DNA of 64,000 bases from JAICMB01 sp963802915. GTDB taxonomy: Bacteria > Acidobacteriota > Terriglobia > Bryobacterales > Bryobacteraceae. Both the position numbers and the translations under genes were made by a program. The DNA lies in assembly GCA_963802915.1 (NCBI GenBank), contig CAWDKQ010000018.1, positions 1 through 64,000 on the forward strand, given 5' to 3'. Under the pieces are notes generated by a model. It worked only from the letters and a program-made list of their open reading frames with translations, searched no databases and was not told the DNA's origin. Shown here piece after piece: positions 9,637 through 18,261 of this stretch (positions within the stretch are counted from its first letter, which is position 1; every line of letters starts with the position of its first letter).

Positions 9637-9749
9637 ACCTTCGATACCCCCGAAGCCCGCCAAGGTTACCTCACCCTCTGCTTTGACGTCGAAACGTTTC
9701 CGCGGTTAGCCGTGCGGCAGAGAGTCGGCGAGTGTATTATGAAGGCGGT

Positions 9750-10460
9750 ATGGCGTGGAACAACAAAATGGCACGACGGGTAATTGTTCTTTGCCTGTCG
9801 GCCTCGCTGGCCGGAGTCGCTTTTGCGGCCGGCGCTCAGAATGCTTGTACTGGCGATCCCAATCAGTGGAGACAAATTTTCGATGGTAAGGATCTGAATG
9901 GCTGGCAACACGTTGGCCCCGGCCACATGACCGTCGAGGATGGACTCATCCACACCCACGGCGGCATGGGTTTGCTCTATTGGACGGGCGGCCCGATCCG
10001 CGATTGTGTTCTCCATGTCGTTTACAAGATGAGAGACGAGAACGACAACTCCGGAGTATTTGTCCGTATTCCGCTGGAGCCCCGCGAAGAGTGGATGCCG
10101 GTCAACTACGGCTACGAAGTTCAGATCGACAATCACCCCGAACGCGGCCAACCGTCCGAAGACGAAACACATTCCACCGGAATGTTGTATTCGCTCACCA
10201 AGCCTCTCGCGAAAGCTTGGAAGCCGGGACCGGAATGGAACACCATGGAGATCACGCTCGACGGTCCGCACACTATTGTTATGCTGAACGGCATCAAGGT
10301 GACGGACTATAAGGAAGGCGATCCGGTACCCGCGCGCAAGTTCGATTTCGAACCGCAGCGCGGGCTGCGTCCGATTCTCGGCTACATCGGACTGCAAAAC
10401 CACAGCGATAACGACATCGTGTTCTTTAAAGAAGTAGCCATCAAACCGTTGAAGAAGTAA
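9750..10460 (+). CDS. 3-keto-disaccharide hydrolase (DUF1080) family protein
   Basis: Exported concanavalin-like-fold protein of the DUF1080 family, now linked to hydrolysis of 3-keto-glycosides, about 236 residues. A signal peptide (VIVLCLSASLAGVAFAAGAQ) precedes the family signatures WRQIFDGKDLNGWQHVG, NSGVFVRIP and NYGYEVQIDNH, with the final strands GYIGLQNHSDNDIVFFKEVAIKP. The start could be 9750 or 9768. It lies 13 bp upstream of a Tat-exported Gfo/Idh/MocA oxidoreductase, a pairing that fits a periplasmic route in which sugars are oxidised at C3 and then cleaved. The substrate is not known. Confidence 0.88.
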   Translation: MAWNNKMARRVIVLCLSASLAGVAFAAGAQNACTGDPNQWRQIFDGKDLNGWQHVGPGHMTVEDGLIHTHGGMGLLYWTGGPIRDCVLHVVYKMRDENDNSGVFVRIPLEPREEWMPVNYGYEVQIDNHPERGQPSEDETHSTGMLYSLTKPLAKAWKPGPEWNTMEITLDGPHTIVMLNGIKVTDYKEGDPVPARKFDFEPQRGLRPILGYIGLQNHSDNDIVFFKEVAIKPLKK

Positions 10461-10473
10461 TCAGGAGATATCA

Positions 10474-11823
10474 ATGGGTTCAAATTCTTCCCGCCGCCAG
10501 TTCTTACAAACTGGTTCCGCGGCGGCCGGTAGTCTGCTGGCCGCGCGAACAATTCTGCTGGATCCCGCTCCCTTGGCTGCGGCGCCGCAGGGCTCGACGG
10601 GCAAAAAAATACGCTTCGGCATTATAGGGATTGGGATGGAAGGGTCCGGGGTGCTGGCCTCGGCGCTCACTTTGCCGAACGTGGAATGTGTCGGCGCCGC
10701 CGATCTCTACGACGGGCGTCACACGCTGGCGAAGGAGATCACGGGCAATCCGAACCTTCCCACCACTCGGCGCTATCACGAGCTGCTCGAACGCAAAGAC
10801 ATCGATTGCATTCTCGCTGCCGTTCCCGATCACTGGCATAAACGAGTCGTCGTGGATGCGTGCAATGCCGGCAAGGATATCTACTGCGAGAAGCCGATGT
10901 CGCACACGCCGCCGGAAGGTTTCGAGATGGCCGAAGCGGCGAAGAGAAACAACCGCATCGTGCAAATCGGCTCGCAGCGTGTGAGCTCGATGCTCTGCGC
11001 CAAGGCCCGTGAACTCTACCATGAAGGCGTCATCGGAGATGTCGAACTGGTGGAGCTGTCGTTGGGTCGAAACGATCCGACCGGCGCTTGGGAATATCCG
11101 CCGCCGCTCGACCTTTCTCCGCAAAACCTCGATTGGGACACCTGGCTGAACGATGCACCGAAAATTCCCTTCGACCCCAAGCGGTTCGCGCGTTGGCGCT
11201 GCTGGAGGGAGTACGGCACGGGCGTCGGCGGCGATCTGATGGTCCACCTCATCAGCGGCATGATGGTGACGCTCGGCTGGAATGAAATTCCCAGGTCCGC
11301 GTCGGCATTGGGTGGCATCTTCCGCTGGAAAGACGGCCGCAACATGCCCGACATGCACGTGGTGCTATTCGATTATCACGGCATCCCGGTTTATGTGCGC
11401 CTCGACCTGGGTTGCGAGAGTCCCGAGCTCGCCCGCTTCATGGGCCCGAAAGGCATTCTCGATGCTTCTGAATTTGACCTGCGCCTGTCGCGTCAGGAAG
11501 GCGTGGATACGGCGCCCAGCTACTACTCCGGCGGCTTCCCTCAAAAAATGCGCGACGAGTACGTCAAGCAGTGGCATGCCGAGCACGATGTCACTCCGGG
11601 GAAAGAGCCGCTTACGGATTCCACCGCCTATCACGGCAACGATTGGGACGACCTCCGGCCTCATCTCTACAACTTCTTCGAGGCGGTGATTTCACGCAAA
11701 CCGGTGGTTGAGGACGCGGTCTTCGGCAATCACGCGGCCATCGCGTGCCACATGGCCAACGAATCGTATTTCCAGAAGAAGACTGTGTACTGGGACTCTG
11801 AGACTCGCAGCATGAAGAGCTAG
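10474..11823 (+). CDS. Gfo/Idh/MocA-family oxidoreductase, Tat-exported
   Basis: NAD(P)-dependent sugar oxidoreductase of 449 residues. A twin-arginine signal (SSRRQFLQTG, residues 4-13) sends the folded, cofactor-loaded enzyme to the periplasm. The Rossmann domain starts at KIRFGIIGIGMEGSG (about residue 46). The catalytic-domain motif DIYCEKPMSHTPPEG (about residue 139) supplies the conserved EKP lysine. A good ribosome site (CAGGAG) precedes the start, and the gene follows the 3-keto-disaccharide hydrolase by 13 bp, so the two probably form an operon for 3-keto-sugar metabolism. The stop overlaps the convergent LysR stop through a CTAG palindrome. Confidence 0.92.
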   Translation: MGSNSSRRQFLQTGSAAAGSLLAARTILLDPAPLAAAPQGSTGKKIRFGIIGIGMEGSGVLASALTLPNVECVGAADLYDGRHTLAKEITGNPNLPTTRRYHELLERKDIDCILAAVPDHWHKRVVVDACNAGKDIYCEKPMSHTPPEGFEMAEAAKRNNRIVQIGSQRVSSMLCAKARELYHEGVIGDVELVELSLGRNDPTGAWEYPPPLDLSPQNLDWDTWLNDAPKIPFDPKRFARWRCWREYGTGVGGDLMVHLISGMMVTLGWNEIPRSASALGGIFRWKDGRNMPDMHVVLFDYHGIPVYVRLDLGCESPELARFMGPKGILDASEFDLRLSRQEGVDTAPSYYSGGFPQKMRDEYVKQWHAEHDVTPGKEPLTDSTAYHGNDWDDLRPHLYNFFEAVISRKPVVEDAVFGNHAAIACHMANESYFQKKTVYWDSETRSMKS

Positions 11824-12728
11824 CGCTCCGAAGAGGCCGAACCGAGCTGCTCGCGCGCGATTTGAATGAACTTCTGTGGGAGGACATTGTGAACTCCCAT
11901 CTTCATTCCAAGATCGACTGTTGACCTGCACCCGGCGTGGACGTCTCGACAGACCGTTCCTGGAATCGCGATATTTGCAACACAAGCGGGAGCGAGCGAG
12001 ACGCCGAGGCCGGCGCCAACCAGGCGGACAAGAGTCGGCCACTGCGGCGCCTCCTGGACGATCTTCGGGCGGAAACCGCTCTTCTCGCAACAGGCCATGG
12101 TTCGGTCGAAAGCGAGCGGTCCCATTCGGCGCGCAAAAAGAATGAAGGGCTCTTCGCGAAGATCGCCGACATGCAAGGTGCGTTTTCGCGCCAGGGCATG
12201 GGCTTCAGGAAGCACCGCGACGTAAGGCTCTTTGAGCAGCGTGCTCATCTCGATTCCCTCCGTCGGATCGCCGTCGCGCAGAAATGCCAAATCGAGCGTT
12301 CCGTCGAGTAGGGCAGCGATCTGCGCGGACGTCACCAGTTCACGAAGCCGAAGTTCCACTTTCGGATAGAGGCGCCGGTAGATCCCGATCGCGATGGGCA
12401 ATTCGGTAAACATGACGGAGCCGCTGAAGCCCACGGTCAACGTCCCTTCCTCTCCGCGTCCGAGTCTGCGTACCTGCGCCAGATCGTCCTGAACCTTGTC
12501 GATGGTGCCGCGGGCGCGTTCCGCGAGAAGTTGTCCGGCTAGTGTGAGCTTGACGCCGCGCGTGGTCCGGTCGAAGAGACGGTGTCCTACAAGCTCTTCC
12601 AGCCGCCGGATTTGTTGGCTGAGCGGGGGCTGGGCAATACCGAGTCGTTGCGCGGCCTTGCTGAAATGAAGCGTCTCCGCCACGGCGAGGAAGTACCGCA
12701 GATGACGCAGCTCCACTTCTCCATTCAT
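11820..12728 (-). CDS. LysR-family transcriptional regulator
   Basis: LysR-type regulator of 302 residues, the normal length. The winged HTH occupies residues 1-65 (ELRHLRYFLAVAETLHFSKA, then AQRLGIAQPPLSQQIRRLEE), and a periplasmic-binding-protein-like effector domain follows (TVGFSGSVMFTELP, then LLDGTLDLAFLRDGDPTEGI). It is divergent from the downstream GNAT gene with 85 bp between the starts and converges on the Gfo/Idh/MocA gene. By the usual LysR logic it should control itself and the divergent acetyltransferase. The A/T-rich stretch 12735-12765 is the likely operator/promoter zone, but no specific site can be called. Confidence 0.92.
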   Translation of the reverse strand: MNGEVELRHLRYFLAVAETLHFSKAAQRLGIAQPPLSQQIRRLEELVGHRLFDRTTRGVKLTLAGQLLAERARGTIDKVQDDLAQVRRLGRGEEGTLTVGFSGSVMFTELPIAIGIYRRLYPKVELRLRELVTSAQIAALLDGTLDLAFLRDGDPTEGIEMSTLLKEPYVAVLPEAHALARKRTLHVGDLREEPFILFARRMGPLAFDRTMACCEKSGFRPKIVQEAPQWPTLVRLVGAGLGVSLAPACVANIAIPGTVCRDVHAGCRSTVDLGMKMGVHNVLPQKFIQIAREQLGSASSER

Positions 12729-12813
12729 ACAGGGATCGTATAAATCAGCATATTACAGATATTGGACATCTTGACCGTCTTACCATAGCCTAGATCAGAA
12801 GAGGTGAATTTCG

Positions 12814-13299
12814 ATGACGAAATCGCTGGATACGGAACTGACAATTCGCGAATTTCTCCCCGGAGACGAAATCGCATTCTATCGGCTGAATGAAGAGTGG
12901 ATCCGCCGGCACTTCGTCATGGAATCCAAAGACGAGGCCACGCTCGCCGATCCGCAGAGTAAGATTCTGGATCACGGCGGCCGCATTTTATTTGCAGTCT
13001 ATGACGGGGAGATCGTGGGTTGTTGCGCTTTACTCGCGATGCGTCCGGGCGAGTTTGAAGTTGCGAAGATGGCCGTAGCTGAATCGTCGAGGCGGCTTGG
13101 CGTGGGACGCCGTCTGCTCACGCAGACCATCGAGGTAGCGCGAGAAGCGGGTGCGAAACGCCTCTATCTGGAGACGAACCATACATTAACTGGGGCCATC
13201 CGGCTTTACGAATCGGTGGGCTTTCGTCATCTGCCCCCGGAGCGTGTAACCCCGTCTCCCTATGCCCGCGCGGATGTATTCATGGAGCTGGATTTGTAG
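12814..13299 (+). CDS. GNAT-family N-acetyltransferase
   Basis: Acetyl-CoA-dependent acetyltransferase of 161 residues. The GNAT core is complete: a beta-strand ILFAVYDGEIVGCCALL, then FEVAKMAVAESSRRLGVGRRLL, which contains the acetyl-CoA pyrophosphate-binding loop RRLGVGRRL (about residues 92-100), and the C-terminal NHTLTGAIRLYESVGF. A strong ribosome site (AGAGGTGA) lies before ATG 12814. The substrate cannot be told from sequence. Control by the divergent LysR regulator is likely from position alone. Confidence 0.88.
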   Translation: MTKSLDTELTIREFLPGDEIAFYRLNEEWIRRHFVMESKDEATLADPQSKILDHGGRILFAVYDGEIVGCCALLAMRPGEFEVAKMAVAESSRRLGVGRRLLTQTIEVAREAGAKRLYLETNHTLTGAIRLYESVGFRHLPPERVTPSPYARADVFMELDL

Positions 13300-13312
13300 A
13301 GGCGCCCGGCCT

Positions 13313-14083
13313 CTAACATCCAACCCGCGCCTTAAACTCCCGCGCCCGGTCCCGCGCTACCGTCAGATTCGTCTCCTTGTCGTCCTTCAAACGAACGTTC
13401 AACGCGCCGCCCGGAAGCGACGCGACTTCCTTGATCCAATCCAGATTGACCACAGTGCTTCTGTGAATCCGTACAAATCGTTTCGGGTCCAGTTTCTTTT
13501 CGAGATCGGCAATCGCGTAATCCACGCAATAAGCCTTTCCCTCCGAAATCGCGTAGGTCAGCTTGTCCTCGGCATAAAAATGCGTTACGCGAGGCAGATC
13601 GAGAAACCAAATCCGATCGCCAAGCCGCGACGCGATGCGGTCAGGATACTCCGGCTTCCCTTCGCGCAGCGAGTCCGCAAACTCCGCCAATAGCGCTCGT
13701 AGATCCCCCTGCCCAGCGCGCCCCGAACTCCTCAATCGCTCGACTTTGTCCAAAGCTCGTTCCAGCAATTCCGGCTCGACTGGCTTGAGCAAATAATCCA
13801 CCGAATTCACGCCGAACGCCTTGAGCGCGTACTGATCGTAGGCAGTGGTGAAAATCACGATCGGCTGGCTGGGGAGCCGCGCCAGGACCGCGAAACCATC
13901 CAGGCGCGGCATTTGAATATCCAGGAAACACACGTCGGGCGGATCGGCGGTCATCGCCGACACCGCTTCCTCGGGCTCGGTCGTGCTGCCGATCACGTCC
14001 ACGCGTCCCGTGCGCTCCAGCAATCGGCGCAGCCGCTCGACAGCCAGGGGTTCATCGTCCACCAGGTAGGCTCGCAATTTCAT
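13313..14083 (-). CDS. LytTR-family response regulator
   Basis: Response regulator of 256 residues with an N-terminal receiver domain (MKLRAYLVDDEPLAVERLRR; phosphoacceptor Asp in VCFLDIQMPRLDG; conserved Lys in NSVDYLLKPVEPE) and a C-terminal LytTR DNA-binding domain (RIHRSTVVNLDWIKEV). Its ATG at 14083 overlaps the kinase stop as ATGA, which fixes the start and indicates translational coupling. Proteins of this type bind tandem imperfect direct repeats upstream of their targets; the likely target is the operon's own first gene, a secreted protein. Cognate kinase: the gene immediately upstream. Confidence 0.94.
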   Translation of the reverse strand: MKLRAYLVDDEPLAVERLRRLLERTGRVDVIGSTTEPEEAVSAMTADPPDVCFLDIQMPRLDGFAVLARLPSQPIVIFTTAYDQYALKAFGVNSVDYLLKPVEPELLERALDKVERLRSSGRAGQGDLRALLAEFADSLREGKPEYPDRIASRLGDRIWFLDLPRVTHFYAEDKLTYAISEGKAYCVDYAIADLEKKLDPKRFVRIHRSTVVNLDWIKEVASLPGGALNVRLKDDKETNLTVARDRAREFKARVGC

Positions 14084-15159
14084 GCGCTTGGTAAGATCAT
14101 CTCCACCACGCAATGCCCCTCACGCCGCAAAACGTTCAGCCGTGCCCGCGTGCCGAACAACGCATCCAGGCGCTCCACCAGGTTGTCCAGCCCATGGCCG
14201 GAGGGAACCGCCGACAGATCGAACCCCGGCCCCGAGTCCCGAACGTCGATCCGCAAATTGCCATTCTCCGCCGACGCGGCCACCACAATTTCACCACCGC
14301 TGCTTTGCGGCGTAATCCCGTGCTTCACCGCATTTTCGACGAGCGACTGCACCGACATGGGAGGCACCTGGAGATCCTGCAATTCCATCGGCACCAAAAC
14401 TGTGCCGCGAAGCTTGTCACCGAAGCGGACCCGCTCAATATCGAGATAGCTTTCCACCATCGCCAGCTCTTCCCGCAGTGGAATTAAAGGCTGATGGCTC
14501 GTATCGAGTGAGGCGCGAAGTAGCGCGGCCAGCTGGCCGACAATCTGTTCCGCCCGCGCCGGATTCACCGCAATCAGCGAACTGATGGAGTTCAAAGTAT
14601 TGAACAAAAAATGGGGATGAATCCGCGATTCGAGAGAATGTAGCCGCGCTTCCGCCGCCACTTTCCGCGTCCGCTCTTCAGAGACTTCTTTTTGGTGGAT
14701 CTCTTTCTCCATCATTTGCACGCGCTCCCAGAGCATCCCATAAGCCATGGCTCCAAAGCCGAACACCACGGCGAGCGGCATGGCGATTTCCAGTTTTTGG
14801 AAGTAGTCGAGCCAAAAATGCCGCGGGGTCACCATGCCTACCGCCATGAAAAGCGCTTGTGCGATGAGACAACCCACAGCCGTAATCACAACGACGCCCA
14901 CCGCAAAAAGCCGAAACAGCGAAAAACTGCCGATCGCCAGCTTTTCCGCGATGCCGCCAATAATCAAAACACCCAGGACCCCAGTGAGGTTGGCGTAAAC
15001 CAGTTCGTAAGTCAGAATATGCATCAGGTCCTGGAAGTTCGAGATCTGATGCGCCGCAATCTGCACCAGCAGCACGACCACCACGGCGAGATTGATGCAG
15101 ATCAAAGAGAACGCCCACTTGTTCTTCGGGACCGCGTTGAGGGCTTTGCTGATTTGCAT
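14080..15159 (-). CDS. LytS/YehU-type sensor histidine kinase
   Basis: Membrane histidine kinase of 359 residues. Four hydrophobic segments (about residues 15-35, 45-70, 75-105 and 125-150) form the membrane sensor. A short coiled coil leads to the His_kinase domain with the phospho-acceptor motif SRIHPHFLFNTLNSISSL, then an HATPase with N-box QSLVENAVKHG and G-box DSGPGFDLSAVPSGHGL. There is no extracytoplasmic domain of size, so the signal is probably sensed in the membrane. It follows the secreted-protein gene by 6 bp and overlaps the LytTR regulator by 4 bp. Confidence 0.93.
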   Translation of the reverse strand: MQISKALNAVPKNKWAFSLICINLAVVVVLLVQIAAHQISNFQDLMHILTYELVYANLTGVLGVLIIGGIAEKLAIGSFSLFRLFAVGVVVITAVGCLIAQALFMAVGMVTPRHFWLDYFQKLEIAMPLAVVFGFGAMAYGMLWERVQMMEKEIHQKEVSEERTRKVAAEARLHSLESRIHPHFLFNTLNSISSLIAVNPARAEQIVGQLAALLRASLDTSHQPLIPLREELAMVESYLDIERVRFGDKLRGTVLVPMELQDLQVPPMSVQSLVENAVKHGITPQSSGGEIVVAASAENGNLRIDVRDSGPGFDLSAVPSGHGLDNLVERLDALFGTRARLNVLRREGHCVVEMILPSA

Positions 15160-15165
15160 AAGAAC

Positions 15166-15984
15166 CTACTTCGCGTTCACCGGTTCCAAAGTGCCGCTTC
15201 TGAATACGTTGACGATTTGCGCCGTGTCCTGACCGGCCAGCTTCATCTCTCCCATCACACTCTCATGGATCGTGCCGTACTCGATTTGTTTGGTGTCGAG
15301 CGAGACCCAAATCTGTCCCCAGTAATCGCTGCGACCCGTCAAAGTCATGCCGCCGTTGACAATCTGTAGCGGATTGAAGAATGCCTGGTATTGAATCAGT
15401 GCGCAGTCCTGACCGTTTCTTCGCGAAACTCCGATCCACTCGAGTATGACGTCGCGATTGTGAAAAGTCCCCACTTCCGGCATCTTCACATCCTGGTCCG
15501 ACACGGAATGATAGGGTTCATTGAGTTTCAATTGCTCGAAGAATTTCTGACCAAATACTTCGATCATTCCGGTGTCCCAAACCAGATTACGTTCAAAAAC
15601 CGCGCTGGGCGGGAAGGCCTTAAAGAAGTCGGGCTTCATGGTACTGAGGAGATCGTTGCGATAGCGAAATCCTTCCATAAATTCGCGCTTTTCAGGAGTT
15701 GCGAATGGAGCCGTGGCGCCGGCGGCCTGTGCTTGAGTAACGTTTTTCCACGCCACCTCGCCACCGGCGAGTCCGCGTGTATAGTCTCCCGTCAGACGCT
15801 GGCGACTCGTAATCTCGCCCTTGCTGTTCGCCATGTCGTATTCCACCGTAAAACGATACGTCCGCGGACCGTTATCTTTCACGGCCATTCCCTGCGGCAG
15901 GTTCGACAAGGTTTGCGCCAGACCACATTGGCCAAGTAATCCGAAAAGTCCGGCAATCAAGGTTGCGCTGATTCCGATTTGCAT
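15166..15984 (-). CDS. Secreted protein of unknown function, first gene of LytS/LytTR operon
   Basis: Exported protein of about 272 residues, not recognised. The start at 15984 is chosen because GGAGG lies about 10 bases upstream and because it gives a good signal peptide (ISATLIAGLFGLLGQCGLAQ); a longer upstream frame is unlikely. The mature protein is soluble, with no evident catalytic motif; aromatic-rich stretches (SDYWGQIWVSLDTKQIEYGT) suggest a beta-sandwich or lipocalin-like fold. It is the first gene of an operon with the two-component pair, so it may be a ligand-binding accessory or the system's main output; neither can be proved from sequence. Confidence 0.72.
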   Translation of the reverse strand: MQIGISATLIAGLFGLLGQCGLAQTLSNLPQGMAVKDNGPRTYRFTVEYDMANSKGEITSRQRLTGDYTRGLAGGEVAWKNVTQAQAAGATAPFATPEKREFMEGFRYRNDLLSTMKPDFFKAFPPSAVFERNLVWDTGMIEVFGQKFFEQLKLNEPYHSVSDQDVKMPEVGTFHNRDVILEWIGVSRRNGQDCALIQYQAFFNPLQIVNGGMTLTGRSDYWGQIWVSLDTKQIEYGTIHESVMGEMKLAGQDTAQIVNVFRSGTLEPVNAK

Positions 15985-16108
15985 TGAATGATACCTCCAA
16001 CTCAAGTCTGCCGGAGTACGAACTTCTGAGCATCCTATTGATGACGAAAGGCGACAACTGCCGACGGCGGGCTTCCAGGAGCAGACGAACTGCGTTCTCT
16101 CCCTGGAT

Positions 16109-17590
16109 TCAAACGAGCATCCTGAGCTTACGCATGCCCTGATGGATCTGCTGTGCATCCGTGCCGCCGTAACCCAGGATCAAACCGCCTCGCACCGGCG
16201 GCTTCAAATAGCAGGAAGACAAAGGCATGGCCGAGATTCCCACTTCAGCGGCTTTCCTGGAAACCTCTACATCGCTGACACCGGGCGGCAGCAGAGCCAC
16301 CAGGTGCATACCGGCTTCCACGCCGATCACTTCGAGCTTGCCGCTCATCTGTTCTTGAATCGCATCTGCCAGAGCCTTCCTGCGCTCCATGTACAGCATT
16401 CGCATCCTGCGAATATGCCGGGCGAAATGTCCCTCGCGTATGAAATCGGTCATCGCCGCCTGGTACAGAGTCGACGAGAATTGGTCAGTAGCGTCGCGCG
16501 CGATGGAGAATGCCTCCACCAGATCCTTGGGAATAACCACGTAGCCGAGGCGCAACGCCGGAAACATTACCTTACTGAATGTTCCGATGTAAATCACTCG
16601 CTCGCCGGTGTCCAAGCCCTGCAGCGACGGAATCGGATCGCCTCCCAACCTGTATTCGCTATCGTAGTCGTCTTCCATGATCCAAGCTCCGCTCCGCGCA
16701 GCCCAATTGAGCAACTGCATCCGTCGCGTGGCGCTCATCGTGACACCCAGCGGATACTGATGAGACGGCGTGATGTAAACAGCATGCGCATTGCCGGCGC
16801 GCCGCATGCCTTCGACTACGTTGAGGCCTTCGTTGTCCACGCGCACCGGGACGAGCTTTGCACCCGCCATGATCAGGGCTTGTCGCGCGCCGGGATATCC
16901 CGGCTCTTCGATCCACACCCGTGCATTTGGATCCAACAAAACATGCGCGGCGAGTTGCAAACCCTGTTGCGACCCGGTTGTCACCAGAATCTGCGAAGGC
17001 GTGCATTGCACGGCCCGAACGGCGCCCAAATATTCAGCAATCGCTCCACGGAGCGGCATGTACCCCATCGCGTCGCCATACGCCATCGACTCTCTGGTAG
17101 GTCTTCGCGAGTGGCGGCTTACCAGCTTTGACCACACTTCGTTCGGAAAATGCTCGACGGCCGGCAAGCTGACCCGAAACGCGACGAGTTTGTTCGACCA
17201 AGTCTGTGCCGGCGCGCGCATCAGCGTCACGCGGCGCGAGACCCTGCGAGGAGCGTCCGCTTTAGGATTTTGCCGGGACGCGTTCGGCGGCTTTCCGAAC
17301 ACGGGCTGCAATGCATCCGCCGGAATCGACCTCACAACGCAGGTGCCTGCCCCAACAAATGTCTCGAGATAGCCTTCGGCTCGCAATTGTTCGTACGCGT
17401 TCGCGACTGGTATGCGCGATACCTTCAGCTCGGCCGCGAGATTTCTCGTTGAAGGCACTCTTTGTCCGGGTCTTAATTGACCGGCAAGAATGGCGCGGCG
17501 AAACCACTCGTACAGTTGGCGGTACATCGGCGTGGTTGCATGTGGATCCAAGGCGATCGGCGGCAGAAAGCTGGGAGAGATCCGTTTCAA
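16109..17590 (-). CDS. MocR-family (GntR/aminotransferase) transcriptional regulator
   Basis: Fusion of a GntR-type winged HTH (about residues 20-85, MYRQLYEWFRRAILAGQ and STRNLAAELKVSRIPVANAY) with a class I aminotransferase fold that binds PLP. The expected PLP lysine is in YIGTFSKVMFP, with the aspartate motif in MEDDYDSEYR. At 493 residues it has full family length. The reading frame opens at TTG 17590, whereas the best ribosome site (GAGGTGA, about 17602-17608) is spaced for an ATG at 17597 in another frame. Either TTG is used or one base is missing near the start. MocR regulators commonly control a divergent gene, here the secreted protein at 17656. Confidence 0.9.
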   Translation of the reverse strand: MKRISPSFLPPIALDPHATTPMYRQLYEWFRRAILAGQLRPGQRVPSTRNLAAELKVSRIPVANAYEQLRAEGYLETFVGAGTCVVRSIPADALQPVFGKPPNASRQNPKADAPRRVSRRVTLMRAPAQTWSNKLVAFRVSLPAVEHFPNEVWSKLVSRHSRRPTRESMAYGDAMGYMPLRGAIAEYLGAVRAVQCTPSQILVTTGSQQGLQLAAHVLLDPNARVWIEEPGYPGARQALIMAGAKLVPVRVDNEGLNVVEGMRRAGNAHAVYITPSHQYPLGVTMSATRRMQLLNWAARSGAWIMEDDYDSEYRLGGDPIPSLQGLDTGERVIYIGTFSKVMFPALRLGYVVIPKDLVEAFSIARDATDQFSSTLYQAAMTDFIREGHFARHIRRMRMLYMERRKALADAIQEQMSGKLEVIGVEAGMHLVALLPPGVSDVEVSRKAAEVGISAMPLSSCYLKPPVRGGLILGYGGTDAQQIHQGMRKLRMLV

Positions 17591-17621
17591 GTGGCATATG
17601 GTATCACCTCAAAGTGGCTAT
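17588..17621. promoter_or_regulatory. Candidate MocR operator (direct repeat)
   Basis: AAGTGGCATAT (17589-17599) and AAGTGGCTAT (17612-17621) are direct repeats 23 bp apart, about two helical turns, at the edge of the 65-bp divergent region. MocR proteins bind direct repeats in the divergent promoter. Assignment is by position and repeat only. Confidence 0.4.
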
Positions 17622-17655
17622 TTTGATATTCCACCGGACAGGTTAACTTTACGGC

Positions 17656-18261
17656 ATGAACGCTCTCAAACAGATTTGCACCTATTCCATAGCTGTCAGC
17701 CTGGTTCTCGTCCCGCTGACTCCTCCGGGACTCGCACAACAGCCTGCCGCCGCAGTCCGCGATGGGCAGCACGATTTCGATCCTGTCCTGGGCAAATGGA
17801 AGTATCATCTGAAGCGCCGCCTGCATCCCTTAACCGGCTCCACGAACTGGGTCGAATACGATGGTACGGGCGTTTGCTTCGAGGTTTGGGATGGCCGCGC
17901 TCAATTGGACCAGGTGGTGGTCGACGGTCCGACAGGGCACATCGAAGGACTGACTCTGCGCACATACAATCCTGAAACTCATGAATGGAGCCTCTATTGG
18001 GCGAATAGCAAGGATGGCAAGGTCGTAGTGCCCCAGATCGGCACGTTCAGCAACGGACGGGGTGAGTTTTATGCGCAGGACACGCTGAATGGAAAAAGCA
18101 TTTTTGTGCGATTTCTTTGGACGAACATGACCACGAGTACGCCGCACTTTGAACAGTCGTTTTCGGACGATGGCGGCAAGACTTGGGAAGTGAATTGGAT
18201 CACCGACCAGACGCGGATAAGAGATGCATCCGAATCCGCTGATACACGTTTCCATCGCTGA
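17656..18261 (+). CDS. Secreted protein of unknown function
   Basis: Exported protein of 201 residues. A signal peptide (YSIAVSLVLVPLTPPGLAQ) precedes a domain with the pattern HDFDPVLGKWKYHLKR, then TGVCFEVWDG, LRTYNPETHEWSLYWA and FSDDGGKTWEVNWI. This resembles the DUF1579-like, lipocalin-type proteins in which a short DFD/GxW opening is followed by beta strands; a ligand is not predictable. It starts 65 bp from the divergent MocR regulator, its likely controller. Its last 62 bp overlap the convergent alpha/beta hydrolase gene. Confidence 0.75.
   Translation: MNALKQICTYSIAVSLVLVPLTPPGLAQQPAAAVRDGQHDFDPVLGKWKYHLKRRLHPLTGSTNWVEYDGTGVCFEVWDGRAQLDQVVVDGPTGHIEGLTLRTYNPETHEWSLYWANSKDGKVVVPQIGTFSNGRGEFYAQDTLNGKSIFVRFLWTNMTTSTPHFEQSFSDDGGKTWEVNWITDQTRIRDASESADTRFHR

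Noticed and set aside
10504..11358. Reverse-strand open frame opposite the Gfo/Idh/MocA gene
   Set aside because: No recognisable protein; shadow of the real gene on the forward strand.
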